From Bugula neritina (lineage: Eukaryota > Bryozoa > Gymnolaemata > Cheilostomatida > Bugulidae): a stretch of DNA of 64,000 nucleotides. The stretch is from contig CAXIUT010000097.1 in NCBI GenBank assembly GCA_964035545.1, positions 556,001 through 620,000 of the forward strand, in the 5' to 3' direction. The notes under the pieces are model-generated. The model was not told the origin of the DNA. It saw only the letters and a program-made list of their open reading frames with translations, and did no database searches. The position numbers and the translations under genes are program-made. Position 1 is the stretch's first letter. The number at the start of each line of letters is the position of its first letter. Positions 16,823 through 30,470 of this stretch are shown one piece after another.

Positions 16823-19743
16823 CACATACTGAAATAAGCTGTAGCATACTGAAATACTATGCAACACACTGAAGTATACTGCAAGATACAGAAATGTACT
16901 GTAACATACTGAAACATACGTCAACATACTGAAATGTAATGCAACATGCTGACATTTACTGCAACATACTGAAATACACTGTAACATATCGAATTACACT
17001 GCAACATACTGGAATATACTTCAACATACTGAAATATACTTAAAAATAATGAAACATACTAAAATATACTGCGACACATTGAAATATACTGCAACATACT
17101 AAAATACACTGTAACATACTGAAATGCACTGCAACATACTTCAACATACTGAAATACACTGGAACATATTGAAATACACTGCAACAAATTGAAATATACT
17201 GCAACACACTAAAAAATACAGCAACATACTGAAATATACTGCGACACATTGAAATATACTGCAATATGCTGAAATATATTGCAAGATACTCCAACATACT
17301 AAAATACACTGTGACATACTGAAATATACTACAACATACTGAAATAAACTGTAACATACTGAAATATACCGCAACATACTGAAATACACTGTAACATACT
17401 GAAATACACTGTAACATACGGGAATAAACTGCAACATACTACAACTCAATGAAGTACATTGTAACACACCGAAATGAACTGCAAAATACTGAAATATACT
17501 GTAACAAACCAGAACATACTGCAACATACTGAAATACACTTCGACATACTGAAATATACCTTGAAATATTGAAACATACTGAAATACACTGTAGGATATC
17601 GAAATACACTGCAACACATTGGACTAGACTGCAACATACCAAAAAATATGGTAACCCACTGAATTATATTGCAAACTACTGAAATATACTGCAACATACT
17701 GCAACTCAATGAAATACATTGTAACACACTGAAATAAACTGCAAAATACTGAAATATACTGTAACATACCGAAACATACTGCAACATACTGAAATATACT
17801 GCAACATACTGAAATATACTGCAACATACTACAACATACTGAATTACACTGGAACAGATTGAAATACATTGCAACACATTGAAATATATAGCAACACACT
17901 AAAAAATACAGCAACATACTGAAATATACTGCGACACATTGAAATATACTGCAACATACTGAAATATAATGCAAGATAGTGCAACATACTGAAATACACT
18001 GTGACATACTGAAATACACTGCAACATACTGTAAAATACTGCAACGTACTGAAATACACTGTAACCTATTGAAATACGCTGCAACACATTGAAATATAGT
18101 GCAATACACTGAAAAATACGGCAATATACTGAAATACACTGCGACACATTGAAATATACCGCAACAGACTGAAATATGCTGTAGGATACTGAAAAACACT
18201 GCAACATACTGAAATATACTTCAACATACTGAAATATACTTCAACATACTGAAATATACCTAAAACTACTGAAACATACTGAAATTCACTGTAGGATATT
18301 GAAATACACTGCAACACATTGGAATATCCTGCAACATTCCCAAACATATCGTAAACTAATGAAATATACTGTAACACAATGAAACAAACCGCAACATACT
18401 GAAATACGCCGCAACACACTGAAGTATACTGCAATATACAGAAACATACTGTAAAATACTGAAACGTACGACAACATACTGAATTACACTGCAACATACT
18501 GAAATATACCTTAAAATATTGAAACATACTGAAATACGCTGTAGGATATCATAATACACTGCAACACATTGGACTAGACTGCAACATACCAAAATATATG
18601 GTAACCCACTGAAATATATTGCAAACTACTGAAGTATACTGCAACATACTGCAATTCAATGAAATACATTGTAACACACTGAAATAAACTGCAAAATACT
18701 GAAATATACTGTAACATACCGAAACATACTGCAACATACTGAAATATACTGCAACATACTGAAATATACAGCAAGATACTGCAACATACTGAAATACACT
18801 TTAACATACTGAAATACACTGCAACATACTACAACATACTGAATTACACTGGAACAGATTGAAATACATTGCCACCTATTGAAATACGCTGGAACACATT
18901 GAAATATACTGCAATACACTGAAACATACTGCAATATACGGAAATATACTGCGACACACTGAAGTGTACTGTAAGATACCGAAATTTACCGTAACATACT
19001 GAAACATACGTCAACATACTGAAATACACTGCAACACATTGAAAGATACTGCAACAAATTGAAATATACTGCAACATACTGAAATAAACTGTAACATACT
19101 GAAATATACTGCAACATACTGAAATATGCTGTAGCATACTGAAATACACTGTAACATACTGAAATACACTACAACGTACTACAACTTGCTGGAATACACT
19201 GTAACATATTGAAATACATTGCCACACATTGAAATATACTGCAACACACTAGAAAATACGGCAACATACTGAAATATACTGCAACACACTGAAATATACT
19301 GCAATATACTGGAATATAATGCAAGATACTGCAACATGTTGAAATACGCTGTGCCATACTGAAGTATACTGTGATATACTGATATGTACTGTAAAATACT
19401 GAAACATACGACAACATACTTAAAAACACTGCAACATACTGAAATAAACTTCAACATACTGAAATATACCTAAAGATACTGAAACATACTGAAATTCACT
19501 GTAGGATAATGAAATACACTGCAACACATTGGAGTATACTGCAACGTTCCGAAATATATCGTAAACTACCGAAATATACTTTAACACAATGAAACATTCC
19601 GCAACATACTGAAATACGCTGCAACACTCTGAAGTATGCTGCAATATACAGAAACGTACTGTAAAATACTGAAACGTACTACAACATACTGAATTACACT
19701 GCAACATACTGAAATATACCTTAAAATACTGAAACATACTGAA

Positions 19744-20822
19744 TTACTCTGTAGGATATCGAAATACACTGCAACCCATCGGACTAGACTGCAACATACC
19801 AAAATATATGGTAACCCACTGAAATATATTGCAAACTACTGAAATATACTGCAACATACTGCAACTCAATGAAATACATTGTAACAGACTGAAAAAAAAA
19901 GCAAAATACTGAAATATACTGTAACATACCAAAGCATACTGCAACATACTGAAATATACTGCAACATACTGAATTTAACTGCAAATTACTGCAACATACT
20001 GAAATACACTGTAACATACTGAAATGCACTGCAACATACTGCAACATACTAAAATACACTGGAACATATTGAAATACACTGCAACAGATTGAAATAAACT
20101 GCAACACACTAAAAAATACAGCAACATACTGAAATATACTGCGACACATCGAAATATACTGCAATATACTGAAATATAATGCAAGAAACTCCAACATACT
20201 GAAATACAATGTGACATACTGAAATACACTGCAGCATACTAGAACATACTGGAATACACTGTAATGTATTGAAATACACTGCAACACATGGAATTATAGT
20301 GCAACATACTGAGATGTATGGTAAACTACTGAAATATACTGTAACACATTGAAAAATATTGCAACATACTGAAATACAATGCAACACCCTGAAGTATACT
20401 GCAAGAGACAGAGATGTACTGTAACATACTGAAACATACCTAAATATGCTGTAATATACTGAAATATACTGCAACACACTGAAACATACGGCAACATACT
20501 GAAATATACTGCGACACATTGAAATACATTGCAACATACTGAAATATGCTGTAGCATACTGAAATACTCTGCAACACACTGAAGTATACTGCAAGATACA
20601 GAAATGTACTGTAACATACTGAAACATACCTAAATATGCTGTAATATACTGAAATATACTGCAACACACTGAAACATACGGCAACATACTGAAATACGCT
20701 GCAACACACTGAAGTATACTGCAATATACAGAAACATACTGAAAATACTGCAACGTACGACAACATACTGAATTACACTGCAACATACTGAAATATACTT
20801 TAAAATATTGAAACATACTGAA
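19744..20822 (+). repeat. Sat1 higher-order unit of 1079 bp, copy 1
   Basis: Repeated from 20823 at a distance of 1079 bp. Landmarks are the GGACTAGACTGCAACATACC decamers near 19780 and 20860 and the GCAAATTACT variant near 19981 and 21060. Confidence 0.8.
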
Positions 20823-21901
20823 TTACACTGTAGGATATCGAAATACACTGCAACCCATCGGACTAGACTGCAACATACCAAAATATATGGTAACCCACTG
20901 AAATATATTGCAAACTACTGAAATATACTGCAACATAGTGCAACTCAATGAAATACATTGTAACAGACTGAAATAAACTGCAAAATACTGAAATATACTG
21001 TAACATACCAAAGCATACTTCAACATACTGAAATATACTGCAACATACTGAATTTAACTGCAAATTACTGCAACATACTGAAATACACTGTAACATACTA
21101 AAATGCACTGCAACATACTGCAACATACTGAAATACACTGGAACATATTGAAATACACTGCAACAGATTGAAATATACTGCAACACACTAAAAATTACAG
21201 CAACATACTGAAATATACTGTGACACATCGAAATATACTGCAATATACTGAAATATAATGCAAGAAACTCCAACATACTGAAATACAATGTGACATACTG
21301 AAATACACTGCAACATACTAGAACATACTGGAATACACTGTAATGTATTGAAATACACTGCAACACATGGAATTATAGTGCAACATACTGAGATATATGG
21401 TAAACTACTGAAATATACTGTAACACATTGAAAGATATCGCAACATACTGAAATATAATGCAACACCCTGAAGTATACTGCAAGAGACAGAGATGTACTG
21501 CAACATACTGAAACATACCTAAATATGCTGTAATATACTGAAATATACTGCAACACACTGAAACATACGGCAACATACTGAAATATACTGCGACACATTG
21601 AAATACATTGCAACATACTGAAATATGCTGTAGCATACTGAAATACTCTGCAACACACTGAAGTATACTGCAAGATACAGAAATGTACTGCTACATACTG
21701 AAACATACGTCAACATACTGAAATAATATGCTGCAACATGCTGAAATACACTGTAACGTACTGAATTACACTGCAACATACTGAAATATACTTCAACATA
21801 CTGAAATATACTTAAAAATAATGAAACATACTGAAATATACTGCGACACATTGAAAAATACTGCAACATACTGAATTATGCTGTAGCAAACTGAAATAGA
21901 C
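20823..21901 (+). repeat. Sat1 higher-order unit of 1079 bp, copy 2
   Basis: Tandem copy of 19744-20822. A third relative starts near 22375, 1552 bp further on, so part of this unit was itself duplicated before or during array growth. Confidence 0.75.
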
Positions 21902-24516
21902 TGCAACACACTGAAGTATACTCTAAGATACTTAAACATACTGCAACATACTGAAATACATGGTGACATACTGAAGTATACTGTAAGACACTGAAATGTA
22001 CTTTAAAATACTGAAACATACGACAACATACTGAAAAATACTGCAACATACTGATATATACTTCAACATACTGAAATATACTTCAACATACTGAAATATA
22101 CCTACAAATACTGAAACATACTGAAATTCACTGTAGGATATTGAAATACACTGCAACACAATGGAATATACTGCAACATTCCGAAATATATCGTAAACTA
22201 CTGAAATATACTGTAACACAATGAAACATACCGCAACATACTGAAATACGCTGCAACACACTTAAGTATACTGCAATATACAGAAACATACTGAAAATAC
22301 TGCAACGTACGACAACATACTGAATTACACTGCAACATACTGAAATATACCTTAAAATATTGAAACATACTGAATTACACTGTAGGATATCGAAATACAC
22401 TGCAACCCATCGGACTAGACTGCAACATACCAAAATATATGGTAACCCACTGAAATATATTGCAAACTACTGAAATATACTGCAACATACTGCAACTCAA
22501 TGAAATACATTGTAACAGACTGAAATAAACTGCAAAATACTGAAATATACTGTAACGTACCAAAGCATACTGCAACATACTGAATTTAACTGCAAATTAC
22601 TGCGACATACTGAAATACACTGTAACATACTGAAATGCACTGCAACATACTGCAACATACTGAAATACACTGGAACATATTGAAATACACTGCAACAGAT
22701 TGAAATATACTGCAACACACTAAAAAATACAGCAACATACTGAAATATACTGCGACACATCGAAATATACTGCAATATACTGAAATATAATGCAAGAAAC
22801 TCCAACATACTGAAATACACTGTGACATACTGAAATACACTGCAACATACTAGATCATACTGGAATACACTGTAATGTATTGAAATACACTGCAACACAT
22901 GGAATTATAGTGCAACATACTGAGATATATGGTAAACTACTGAAATATACTGTAACACATTGAAAAATATCGCAACATACTGAAATACAATGCAACACCC
23001 TGAAGTATACCGCAAGAGACAGAGATGTACTGTAACATACTGAAAAATACCTAAATATGCTGTAATATACTGAAATATACTGCAACACACTGAAACATAC
23101 GGCAACATACTGAAATATACTGCGACACATTGAAATACATTGCAACATACTGAAATATGCTGTAGCATACTGAAATACTCTGCAACACACTGAAGTATAC
23201 TGCAAGATACAGAAATGTACTGTAACATACTGAAACATACGTCAACATACTGAAATAATATGCTGCAACATGATGAGATTTACTGCAACATACTGAAATA
23301 CACTCTAACGTACTGAATTGCACTGCAACATACTGAATTACACTGCAACATACTGAAATATACTTCGACACACTGAAATATACTTAAAAATAATGAAACA
23401 TACTGAAATATACTGCGACACATTGAAAAATACTGCAACATACTGAAATATGCTGTAGCAAACTGAAATAGACTGCAACACACTGAAGTATACTGTAATA
23501 TACAAAAATGTACTGTAAAATACTGAAATATACTTCAAAATACTGGAATATACTGCAAGATATTGCAACATACTGAAGTACATTGTAATAGATTGAAATA
23601 CACTGCAACATACAGCAACATATTGCAACATACTGAAATATACTGCAAGATGCTGCAAAATACTGAAAAACACCATAACATACTGAAATGTACTGCAACA
23701 TACTGACATATACTGCAACATATCGAAGTATATCATAATATACGGACATGTACTGTAACATACTGAAACATTCTGAAATCTACTGAAACATACTGAAATA
23801 TACTGGAACATACCTAAACATACTGCAACATAATGAAATATACTGTAACACACTGAAATATAAGGCAAAATACTGAATTATGTTGTAACATACTAAAACA
23901 TACCGCAACATACTGAAATACACTGGAACACACTGAAGTATACTGTAATATACAGAAATGTACTGTAAATTACTGAAACATACGACAACGTACCGAAATA
24001 AACTGCAACATACTGAATTACACTGCAACATACTGAAATATACTTCGACACACTGAAATATACTTAAAAATATTGAAACATACTGAAATACACTGTAGGA
24101 TAGTAAAATACACTGCAACACTTTTGAATATACTGCAACATACCGAAATATATGGTAACCTACTGAAATCTACTGTAACATACTGAAACATACTGCAACA
24201 TACTGAAATACACTGTGACATACTGAAATACACTGCAACATACTGAAAAACACTGGAACATACTGAAATACACTGTAGCATACTGAAATACACTGCAACA
24301 CATTGGAATAAACTGCAACATACCTAAATATACAGTAATATACTGAAATATACTGTAACACATTGAAAAACACTGCAACATACTGAAATATGCTGTAGCA
24401 CACTGAAATACACTGCAACTCACTGAAATATAGTGTAATATACAGAGAAATTTACTGTAACATACTAAATTATACTGCAACACACTGAAATATACTGCAA
24501 CATACTGCAACAAACT

Positions 24517-24701
24517 TGTTATAGCATGATGTTGCATAAAGCTAAAAGATGTAATGGCTTTTTCATGTTAGCTTCAGCGCCTATTTTGTTTATTTATATA
24601 CAGCTATATCAGTTTTTTTGTGCAAGTTAATATATAAGGTGGTAACACTTCTACTGTTTTCATTGTAAATTATTTTATGTGCAATACACCTGTTTGAAAC
24701 A
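24517..24701 (+). repeat. 5' LTR of the Gypsy element
   Basis: Begins TGTTATAGCATGA and ends TTTGAAACA, so the ends carry the short inverted TGTT/AACA. By hand alignment it differs from the 3' LTR at about 12 of 185 positions. A possible TATA-like run (TTTATTTATATACAG) lies near 24588. Confidence 0.92.
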
Positions 24702-24711
24702 CAACAGATTT

Positions 24712-24730
24712 TGGTGACGAGGATAGGATT
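24712..24730 (+). promoter_or_regulatory. Primer binding site, tRNA-Ser type
   Basis: TGGTGACGAGGATAGGATT lies 10 bases after the LTR end. From memory, the 3' end of animal tRNA-Ser(GCT) plus CCA would need TGGCGACGAGGATGGGATT, so 17 of 19 bases agree. A serine primer is known for Mag-type Gypsy elements. Confidence 0.75.
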
Positions 24731-24833
24731 AGCTTCAAGGATTTTTAACTGATCATTTACTTTTACTTTACGCGGTTATCATCAGAATCTTCAAATCTTC
24801 AAAGACTCTTCATTTAGACATACTTCAAAAATT

Positions 24834-26297
24834 ATGTCTACACCTACAGATCAACTGACAGGTTTGCTAACCCAGCAGTTGGCACAGCAAAAGAAACAGC
24901 TGGATTTGCAGAAGCAACAGATGGAACAGCAAGAAGCAAGGATGGAATAGCAGCAAACAGAAAATTGGGAGCTGATTCAACTACTCACCAAGTCAGCAGA
25001 GAAGAAAACCCCAGCATCAACCCTGAATTTTGCAGCATTTGATCTAAGTACAGAACTACTGACTCAGTATTCAGCAAGATTCACCACCTTCATTGGAGCC
25101 AACTTAATCGCAGAGGATAAAATACCACAATTATTTTTGACAAACCAATCAACAGCCATCTACAAGCGGTTGAGTGATTGGGGGGAGCAGCAGACACCAA
25201 AGAAGGAGATAAACAAACTGACGATGAATGAAGTTAACAACTACATGATGACACAATACAACCCAAGGACATTCATCATGAGAGAAAGATACAGGTTTTG
25301 GCACGTCATGAAAAGGAAGCCAGGGGAGATTATTCCAGAACTAGCAGCTAGGATTCGACATGACGCAACAACTTGTGACTTTTCTTCAATTACTGACCCA
25401 CAAGATGAAGCACTTGGTACCAGATTTATATGCTCAATAGGAAATGAAGCTATACTGAAGACAATCTTTAAACTGAAGGACGGAGATCTCACTTTCAACA
25501 GAGCTACTGAAATTGCTGTGGAAACTGAAGAAGCAGCTAAAGTAGCTAAAGAAACTGTTCACGGAGAGGTCAACGCTCTCCATAAAGTCAGCAAGAAGAA
25601 GAAGACGACTCCAAGCTCTACACCAACGACCCAGCCAACACAGATCAACAAACCCTGTTGTCGCTGTGGAAAGGCAAATCACCAGCCAGCAGAATGCAGA
25701 TACAAAAGTTCTACATGCAACTACTGCAAACTCACTGGACATCTTGAAATTGTATGCCGAAAGAAGAAGATGAATGACAGCAAACCACTCAAAGTTATCA
25801 GGACCTTAAATACTATGAACACAGTTCCTCAACTACAAGTAGATGTAACTCTACAACGTCAACCTTTTCAATTAGAAGTCGACACTGGAGCAGGAGACAA
25901 CTTCTTGTCTTTAGAGAACTGGAAAAGACTAGGATCACCTAATCTTCAATCACAACAGATGCATTATGAATCAGCTACCCATCATCCAATTGACATCATG
26001 GGAACCTGTGAACTCTTCACCAAATTCAGAGACCAGCAGGAGAAGAAACTTCAATTCTTCATCAGCAGAATACCCAACCTAAACCTACTCGGCAGAGATG
26101 GAATTCAACAATTGGGAGTTTCTGTGGATTTCTTGATGCAGCCTACAGATGGAAAAGACATCAGCAAAGATGTTCATAATGTCAACCTCAATCTCAAGGA
26201 ATCCTGTAAAAAACTAACAATGGAGTTCAGCAGCCTCTTCAAATCAGAACTGGGATGCCTCAAAGATTTTGAATTTCAAATTCAAGAAAGATGCTAA
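24834..26297 (+). pseudogene. gag-pro: Gag and protease of the Gypsy element
   Basis: The frame most likely starts at ATG 24834, 104 bases after the primer site, because it reads straight into the nucleocapsid part; an in-frame TAG at 24948 breaks it after 38 codons. The N-terminal part is rich in Gln, Lys and Glu and looks like a coiled coil. Gag shell residues follow without a motif I can name. Two CX2CX4HX4C zinc knuckles lie at about 25656-25697 (CCRCGKANHQPAEC) and 25716-25757 (CNYCKLTGHLEIVC), as expected for nucleocapsid. The aspartic protease has the catalytic DTGA at 25881-25892 and a later NLLGRDG block near 26085. The frame ends at a stop at 26295, where the reading frame changes before reverse transcriptase. 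In this clade Gag and Pol often share one frame, so I read the change as decay, not programmed frameshifting. Confidence 0.85.
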
Positions 26298-27489
26298 GCC
26301 AGTATTCTGCAAACCCCGACCTGTACCTTACGCCATTCAAGAAGACTTAACTCAAGCCTATGATGTTGGAATTGCTAAAGGAGTATGGGAGCCAGTGCAG
26401 TTCAATTCCTATGGCACACCAGTAGTTCCTATACGCAAAGCACAACTACCTGGACAGCCAAGGCCAAAGCTACGTGTATGTGGAGACTACTCTGTTTCAG
26501 GCAACTCTCAACTAGAGGATCATTGTCAACCAATTCTTTTACCAGAAGACCTGATGAGGAAACTTGGAGGAGGACATGGTTTCTCGAAGATTGACTTGGC
26601 AGACACATACAATCAGATTCCTCTAGCTCCAGAAAGCCAAAGAAGGTTGGCTCTCAGCACTCATCGTGGTGTTCTACTACAGAAGCGCTTACCTTTTGGT
26701 ATCAGCTCAGCACCCGGTTATTTCCAGGAGATTATGGAGCAGCTCACACGTGATCTACCCGGAGTAGCAGTCTATTTGGATGACATTCTAGTCAGTAGAG
26801 CCACAGATCACATCACAAATCTACGAAGATTATTGCAACAGCTGCAAGACCGAGGATTAAGATGCAAACTAGAGAAATGTGTATTTGCAGAACAGTCAGT
26901 AGAATACCTGGAACACAAGCTTTCTGACAAAAGTATAGAAAAAGGATCTGGTGTAGAAGCTTTGAAGAAGATGCCAGCCCCGTCTAATGATAGAAGCTTG
27001 AAATCCTTCCTAGGATCTGTACAGTTCTGCCACAAGTTCTTGCCGGATCTTTCCACAGTCACATCACCACTTCAAAAGTTATTGCAGAAAGGAGAGCAAT
27101 GGCAGTGGGGTACTATGCAGCAAACATCATTTTTACAACTGAAGAAGATGTTAAGCAGTGATCTGGTATTAGCACACTATGACCCCTCTCTACAAATTGG
27201 TATATCCTGTGATGCATCAGAAGTTGGAATTGGAGTTGTGTTGGTTCATCGTTACCAAGACGGGACAGAGCGACCAATTGCCCATGCCAGCAAAACTCTG
27301 ACAAAAACTCAGCAAAGATACAGTCAAGTACAGAAGGAAGCACTCTCAATCATATTTGGAATCACCAAGTTTCATCAGTTTCTGTATGGAAGAAGCTTTG
27401 TATTGGTTACAGATCACCGACCACTACTGGCAATCTTTGGACCCAACAAAGCAACACCAGCTATGGCAGCCAACAGACTTGCTAGATGA
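26269..27489 (+). pseudogene. pol: Reverse transcriptase and RNase H of the Gypsy element
   Basis: About 406 codons in the +1 frame relative to Gag. Reverse transcriptase blocks appear in order: LRVCGDYSVSGN near residue 68, GFSKIDLADTYNQI near 104, LPFGISSAPGYF near 141, and the catalytic YLDD at 26773-26784. RNase H follows, with CDAS (D315), KEAL (E357) and TDHRPL (D382) supplying acidic active-site residues. The stop at 27487 (TGA) sits where relatives have Trp in an LARW block, and the same frame continues beyond it into the integrase linker, so it is a point mutation. The first codons are not a true start; translation would have come from the upstream gag frame. Confidence 0.92.
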
Positions 27490-28988
27490 GCACTCACTCT
27501 CAGCCAATACAAGTACACCATTGAACACAGAAAGACCTCGGACCACGGCAATGCAGACGTACTGAGTCGCCTACCAATGGGATCAGACGATGGCTTTGAT
27601 AAGGAGGAAGAAGGTGTTGATATCGACACAGTTTGCACAATAAAGACTATTGGAAAGCAGCTGAAACCCTCAGATCTTGGAGTTCTAAAGAAAGAGACGG
27701 CCAAAGATCCAGTACTCAGCACCGTGATGCGATACACTATGGAAGGATGGATGGATGGTGAAGAAAGCAAGGAATCGTCAGAAACAATCGCTGATGGCTA
27801 CACCATTAAAGACTTCAAGAAGATCGCAACCTCACTGACAGTTGAAAGCGGATGCCTACTCTATGGAGCAAGAATTGTCATACCTTTATCCCTGCAGAAA
27901 CAAGTGTTAGAAATACTACATATGAGACACTTTGGCAGACAACGTATGAAGCAACTTGCCCGCACAGCAGTCTATGGGCCAAGATTAGACAACGACATTA
28001 CAGAATTGTCACAGCAATGCTCAACCTGCGGAGAGCATCAAAACCAGAAAAAGAAGTCACCAGTTCACCCTTGGATGATGCCTAAAAAGCCATGGAGCAG
28101 ACTACACGTAGACCATGCAATCAACTTTATGGGAACAAATTGGCTAGTGCTTGTGGATGCATTCACCAACTATTCTTGCATTCATCCTACGAGCTCTTAT
28201 TAACCAAGATGAAAACTAACTTATTGGAGACAAACTTCGCTCACTTTGGTTACCCTCATACCATAGTGACAGATAATGGACCCAGTTTCACGTCAGAAGA
28301 ATTTCAACAGTGGTGTAAAAATTGAGGAATTGTCAACCTAAGAGGAGCGCCTTATCATCCGGCTACCAATGGAGCAGCAGAACGACTAGTAGAATCCTTC
28401 AAGCAGTCGCTGAGAAAGTCTACACTTCTACCCAGGGAGGCCCTCCAACAGTTTCTAATGCAATACAGAAGAACACCATTGCTATATGGATTTTCTCCAA
28501 GTGAGCTACTGAATGGGCAATAGATCAGAACCAAAATAGTTGTTCTACTTCCCTCTCCAGCACACCTATCTCAAAGACATCAGATGCAACAGAACAAGAC
28601 TACCAACAAACTACACTGCTACACAGTTGGAACGCCTTGCTATGCTCTATACTATGGGCCTAGAAGAGACAGACAACCCAAGTGGATCAAGGCAGTTGTA
28701 ATCAAAGTTTTGGGGAGCCGCTCTGTGAATGTGAAAGTCATACCTAAAGGACCAGTTTGGAAACGACACATTGACCAACTCTGTTCACGACATTCCAGTA
28801 CAGAAGATACAGAGCCACCTGATGATTTGATGGTTACCACTGAAAATACTGCACAACAAGAGAAAACACCAGAGCCAGATCCTGTACCCTCACAACCTAG
28901 ACGCAATCCTAGACAACCAGATGGTGATGAATATACCAGGGACCATCCAAGACATTCAACCAGAACCCGATGGCAAACTAGACGCTAA
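27490..28988 (+). pseudogene. pol: Integrase of the Gypsy element
   Basis: Continues in the reverse transcriptase frame. The zinc-binding HHCC part has HMRH near 27919 and CSTC near 28018. The first catalytic Asp is in HVDHAINF at 28111. The frame then breaks near 28190; the next part, in another frame, supplies the second Asp in TDNGPSF (28272) and Glu in AAERLVESF (28380), a classical D-x35-E spacing. TGA at 28323 and TAG at 28521 interrupt this part. The C-terminal section keeps a basic region and a VWKRHIDQL block, followed by an Arg/Pro-rich tail ending at TAA 28986. All three catalytic residues survive, but the frame breaks and stops prevent a functional enzyme. Confidence 0.88.
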
Positions 28989-29020
28989 AAGAGACATAGT
29001 GCTTTAAGCTAGTCGGCAGG

Positions 29021-29205
29021 TGTTATAGCATGACATTGCATAAAGCTGAAAGATGTAATGGCTTTTTCATGTTAGCTTCAGCCCTTATTTTGTTTATTTA
29101 TATACAGCTATATCCGCTTTTCTGTGCAAGTTAATATATAAGGTGGTAAAACTTCTACTGTTTTCATTGTAATTTATTTTATGATCAATACACCTGTTTG
29201 AAACA
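29021..29205 (+). repeat. 3' LTR of the Gypsy element
   Basis: A 185-bp copy of the 5' LTR, same ends, about 6.5% different by hand count. The polypurine tract expected just upstream is not clear: the preceding bases read AGTCGGCAGG, with AAAAGAGACA a little further back. Confidence 0.92.
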
Positions 29206-29715
29206 CACTGAAGTGTACTGCAACATACTGAAATATACTGCAACATACTACAACATACTGAAATACACTGTAACAAATTGAAATACACTGCAACACATTG
29301 AACTATACTCAACATACCGAAATATATGGTAAACTACTGAAATATACTGTTACACATTGAAAAATACTGCGACATTCTGAAATATACTGTAACACACTGA
29401 AATATACTGCAAAATACTGAAATACACTGTAACATACTGAAATAAACAGCAACATACTGAATTACACTGCAAAATACTGAAATATACTGCAACATACTGA
29501 AATATGCTGTAGCATACTGAAATACACTGCAACACACTGAAGTATACTGTAATAATATACAAAGATGTACTGTAAAATACTGAAATATACTTAATCATAC
29601 TGAAATATACCTAAAAATATTGAAACGTACTGAAATACACTGTAACATACTGAGATACACTGCAACACATTGGAATATACTGCAACATACCGAAACATAT
29701 GGTAACCCACTAAAA
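29206..29715 (+). repeat. Sat1 block between the Gypsy element and the first CACAG element
   Basis: Ordinary Sat1 decamers. Its last bases, GGTAACCCACTAAAA, continue as TATGTTGCAAACTACTG at 35216, on the far side of two inserted elements. Confidence 0.95.
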
Positions 29716-30470
29716 CACAGGATAGTTAAGGGCAACCTTTTAGCTGCGACTGCCTTGCTGAGGTTTGCATTGTAACCATATAAGAATTCAGTACCAGTAA
29801 GATAAAATCTCACCTAATTGTGCTAGAGTCAAAATTTAAAAACTATGTTGTAGATCTTCTTTTTCCCCAGCGTAACTTTTTGGAAATTTCAATTTTCATT
29901 TTTTTTGCGAAGTTATAGACAAAAAACTTCCCAATTTTGGCCAATTTTGCCTGAAAAGTTGACTTTTCTGTACCAGTAAAATATCTCAGCAGGAAAACAT
30001 GATATCTGAATAAAAATTGCACTGCTGGAATCCTGAGATATTTCTCCAGTGCAATTTTTTTTCTTTTTCCAATAACTCCTCTAGATTGCCCATAAATTGG
30101 TGATCTATACACTGAAAATGTTATATTTTTTCATAGAAAATTAGCAGCGCGCAGTGCTTCACGCTTCAATGAGCATGTAGGGGTGAGAAGATATTGGCGC
30201 GTACATGCTAATTACAGGCTTACTAGCTGGCAGGCTATAATGAATAGCTTGCTTTGTACTTTGTTTATGTAACACCATTAATTGAATGTTGATAGATTAC
30301 GCAGTCCTAATGAAGGTTGCTGCTTATTGGTTTTAGTTTGACCTTAGGCTAAACATTTGCAAGTACGCAACACGCATGCCACCCACAAAGCCATATTATT
30401 CAAGAACCTAAACTACATTTTGAGAGAAATTTATGATATTCTTAGTGAGGATGCCCTTAACTATCCTGTG
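29716..30470. mobile_element. Short CACAG element, copy 1 (755 bp, non-autonomous)
   Basis: Perfect 19-bp terminal inverted repeats, CACAGGATAGTTAAGGGCA at the left and TGCCCTTAACTATCCTGTG at the right (30452-30470). It is flanked by AA on both sides, a 2-bp target duplication. A second copy lies at 38368-39123 with the same ends. No transposase is encoded; an 89-codon minus-strand frame (29843-30112) has no recognisable domain. Inside is a hairpin: AAAATTGCACTG (from 30013) pairs with CAGTGCAATTTT (from 30047). CACAG-type ends with 2-bp duplications fit the CACTA/Mirage/Chapaev (CMC) group from general knowledge, but without a transposase this is tentative. Confidence 0.9.

Larger units (their letters stand above)
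1..24516 (+). repeat. Sat1 decamer satellite, main block
   Basis: The block is an almost uninterrupted tandem array. The basic unit is 20 bp, made of two related decamers, typically ACTGAAATAC and ACTGCAACAT, so ACTG recurs every 10 bases for thousands of bases. Variants are ACTGCTACAT, ACTGTAACAT, ACTGCAAAAT, ATTGAAATAY and ACTGCAACAC. Indels that break the 10-bp step are rare. Longer segments recur at fixed distances, giving higher-order repeats (listed separately). The reverse complement of the unit has no stop codon in most phases, which produces many long but meaningless minus-strand open frames. The array runs off the left edge of the window. One non-satellite insertion lies at about 16713-16822, and the Gypsy element ends the block on the right. 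Confidence 0.98.
24517..29205 (+). mobile_element. Ty3/Gypsy (Mag-like) LTR retrotransposon, decayed
   Basis: A 4689-bp element with two 185-bp LTRs, a tRNA-type primer site, and gag, protease, reverse transcriptase, RNase H and integrase in the Gypsy order. No envelope gene is visible. It sits inside Sat1: the left flank ends in AACT and the right flank begins CACT, an imperfect 4-bp target duplication, and joining the flanks restores the satellite phase. The coding part has three in-frame stops in the Pol section (27487, 28323, 28521), one in Gag (24948), and frame breaks near 26275 and 28190, so the copy is inactive. The Mag assignment rests on the primer site, two zinc knuckles and the lack of env; it is an inference. 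Confidence 0.93.

Noticed and set aside
1-24516. Regularly spaced repeats as a CRISPR array
   Set aside because: There are no unique spacers, the unit is only 10-20 bp, and the context is eukaryotic.
27414-27770. Minus-strand frames opposite the Gypsy pol region
   Set aside because: Antisense shadows of pol with no domain of their own.
24948-28523. In-frame TAG and TGA codons in the Gypsy element as possible readthrough or recoding signals
   Set aside because: They occur at several unrelated places, including inside conserved enzyme blocks, along with frame breaks, so mutation is the simpler reading.
29843-30112. 89-codon minus-strand frame in the 755-bp element, also partly open at 38551-38787
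   Set aside because: The two copies are near-identical repeats, so shared openness is not evidence of selection, and no domain is visible.
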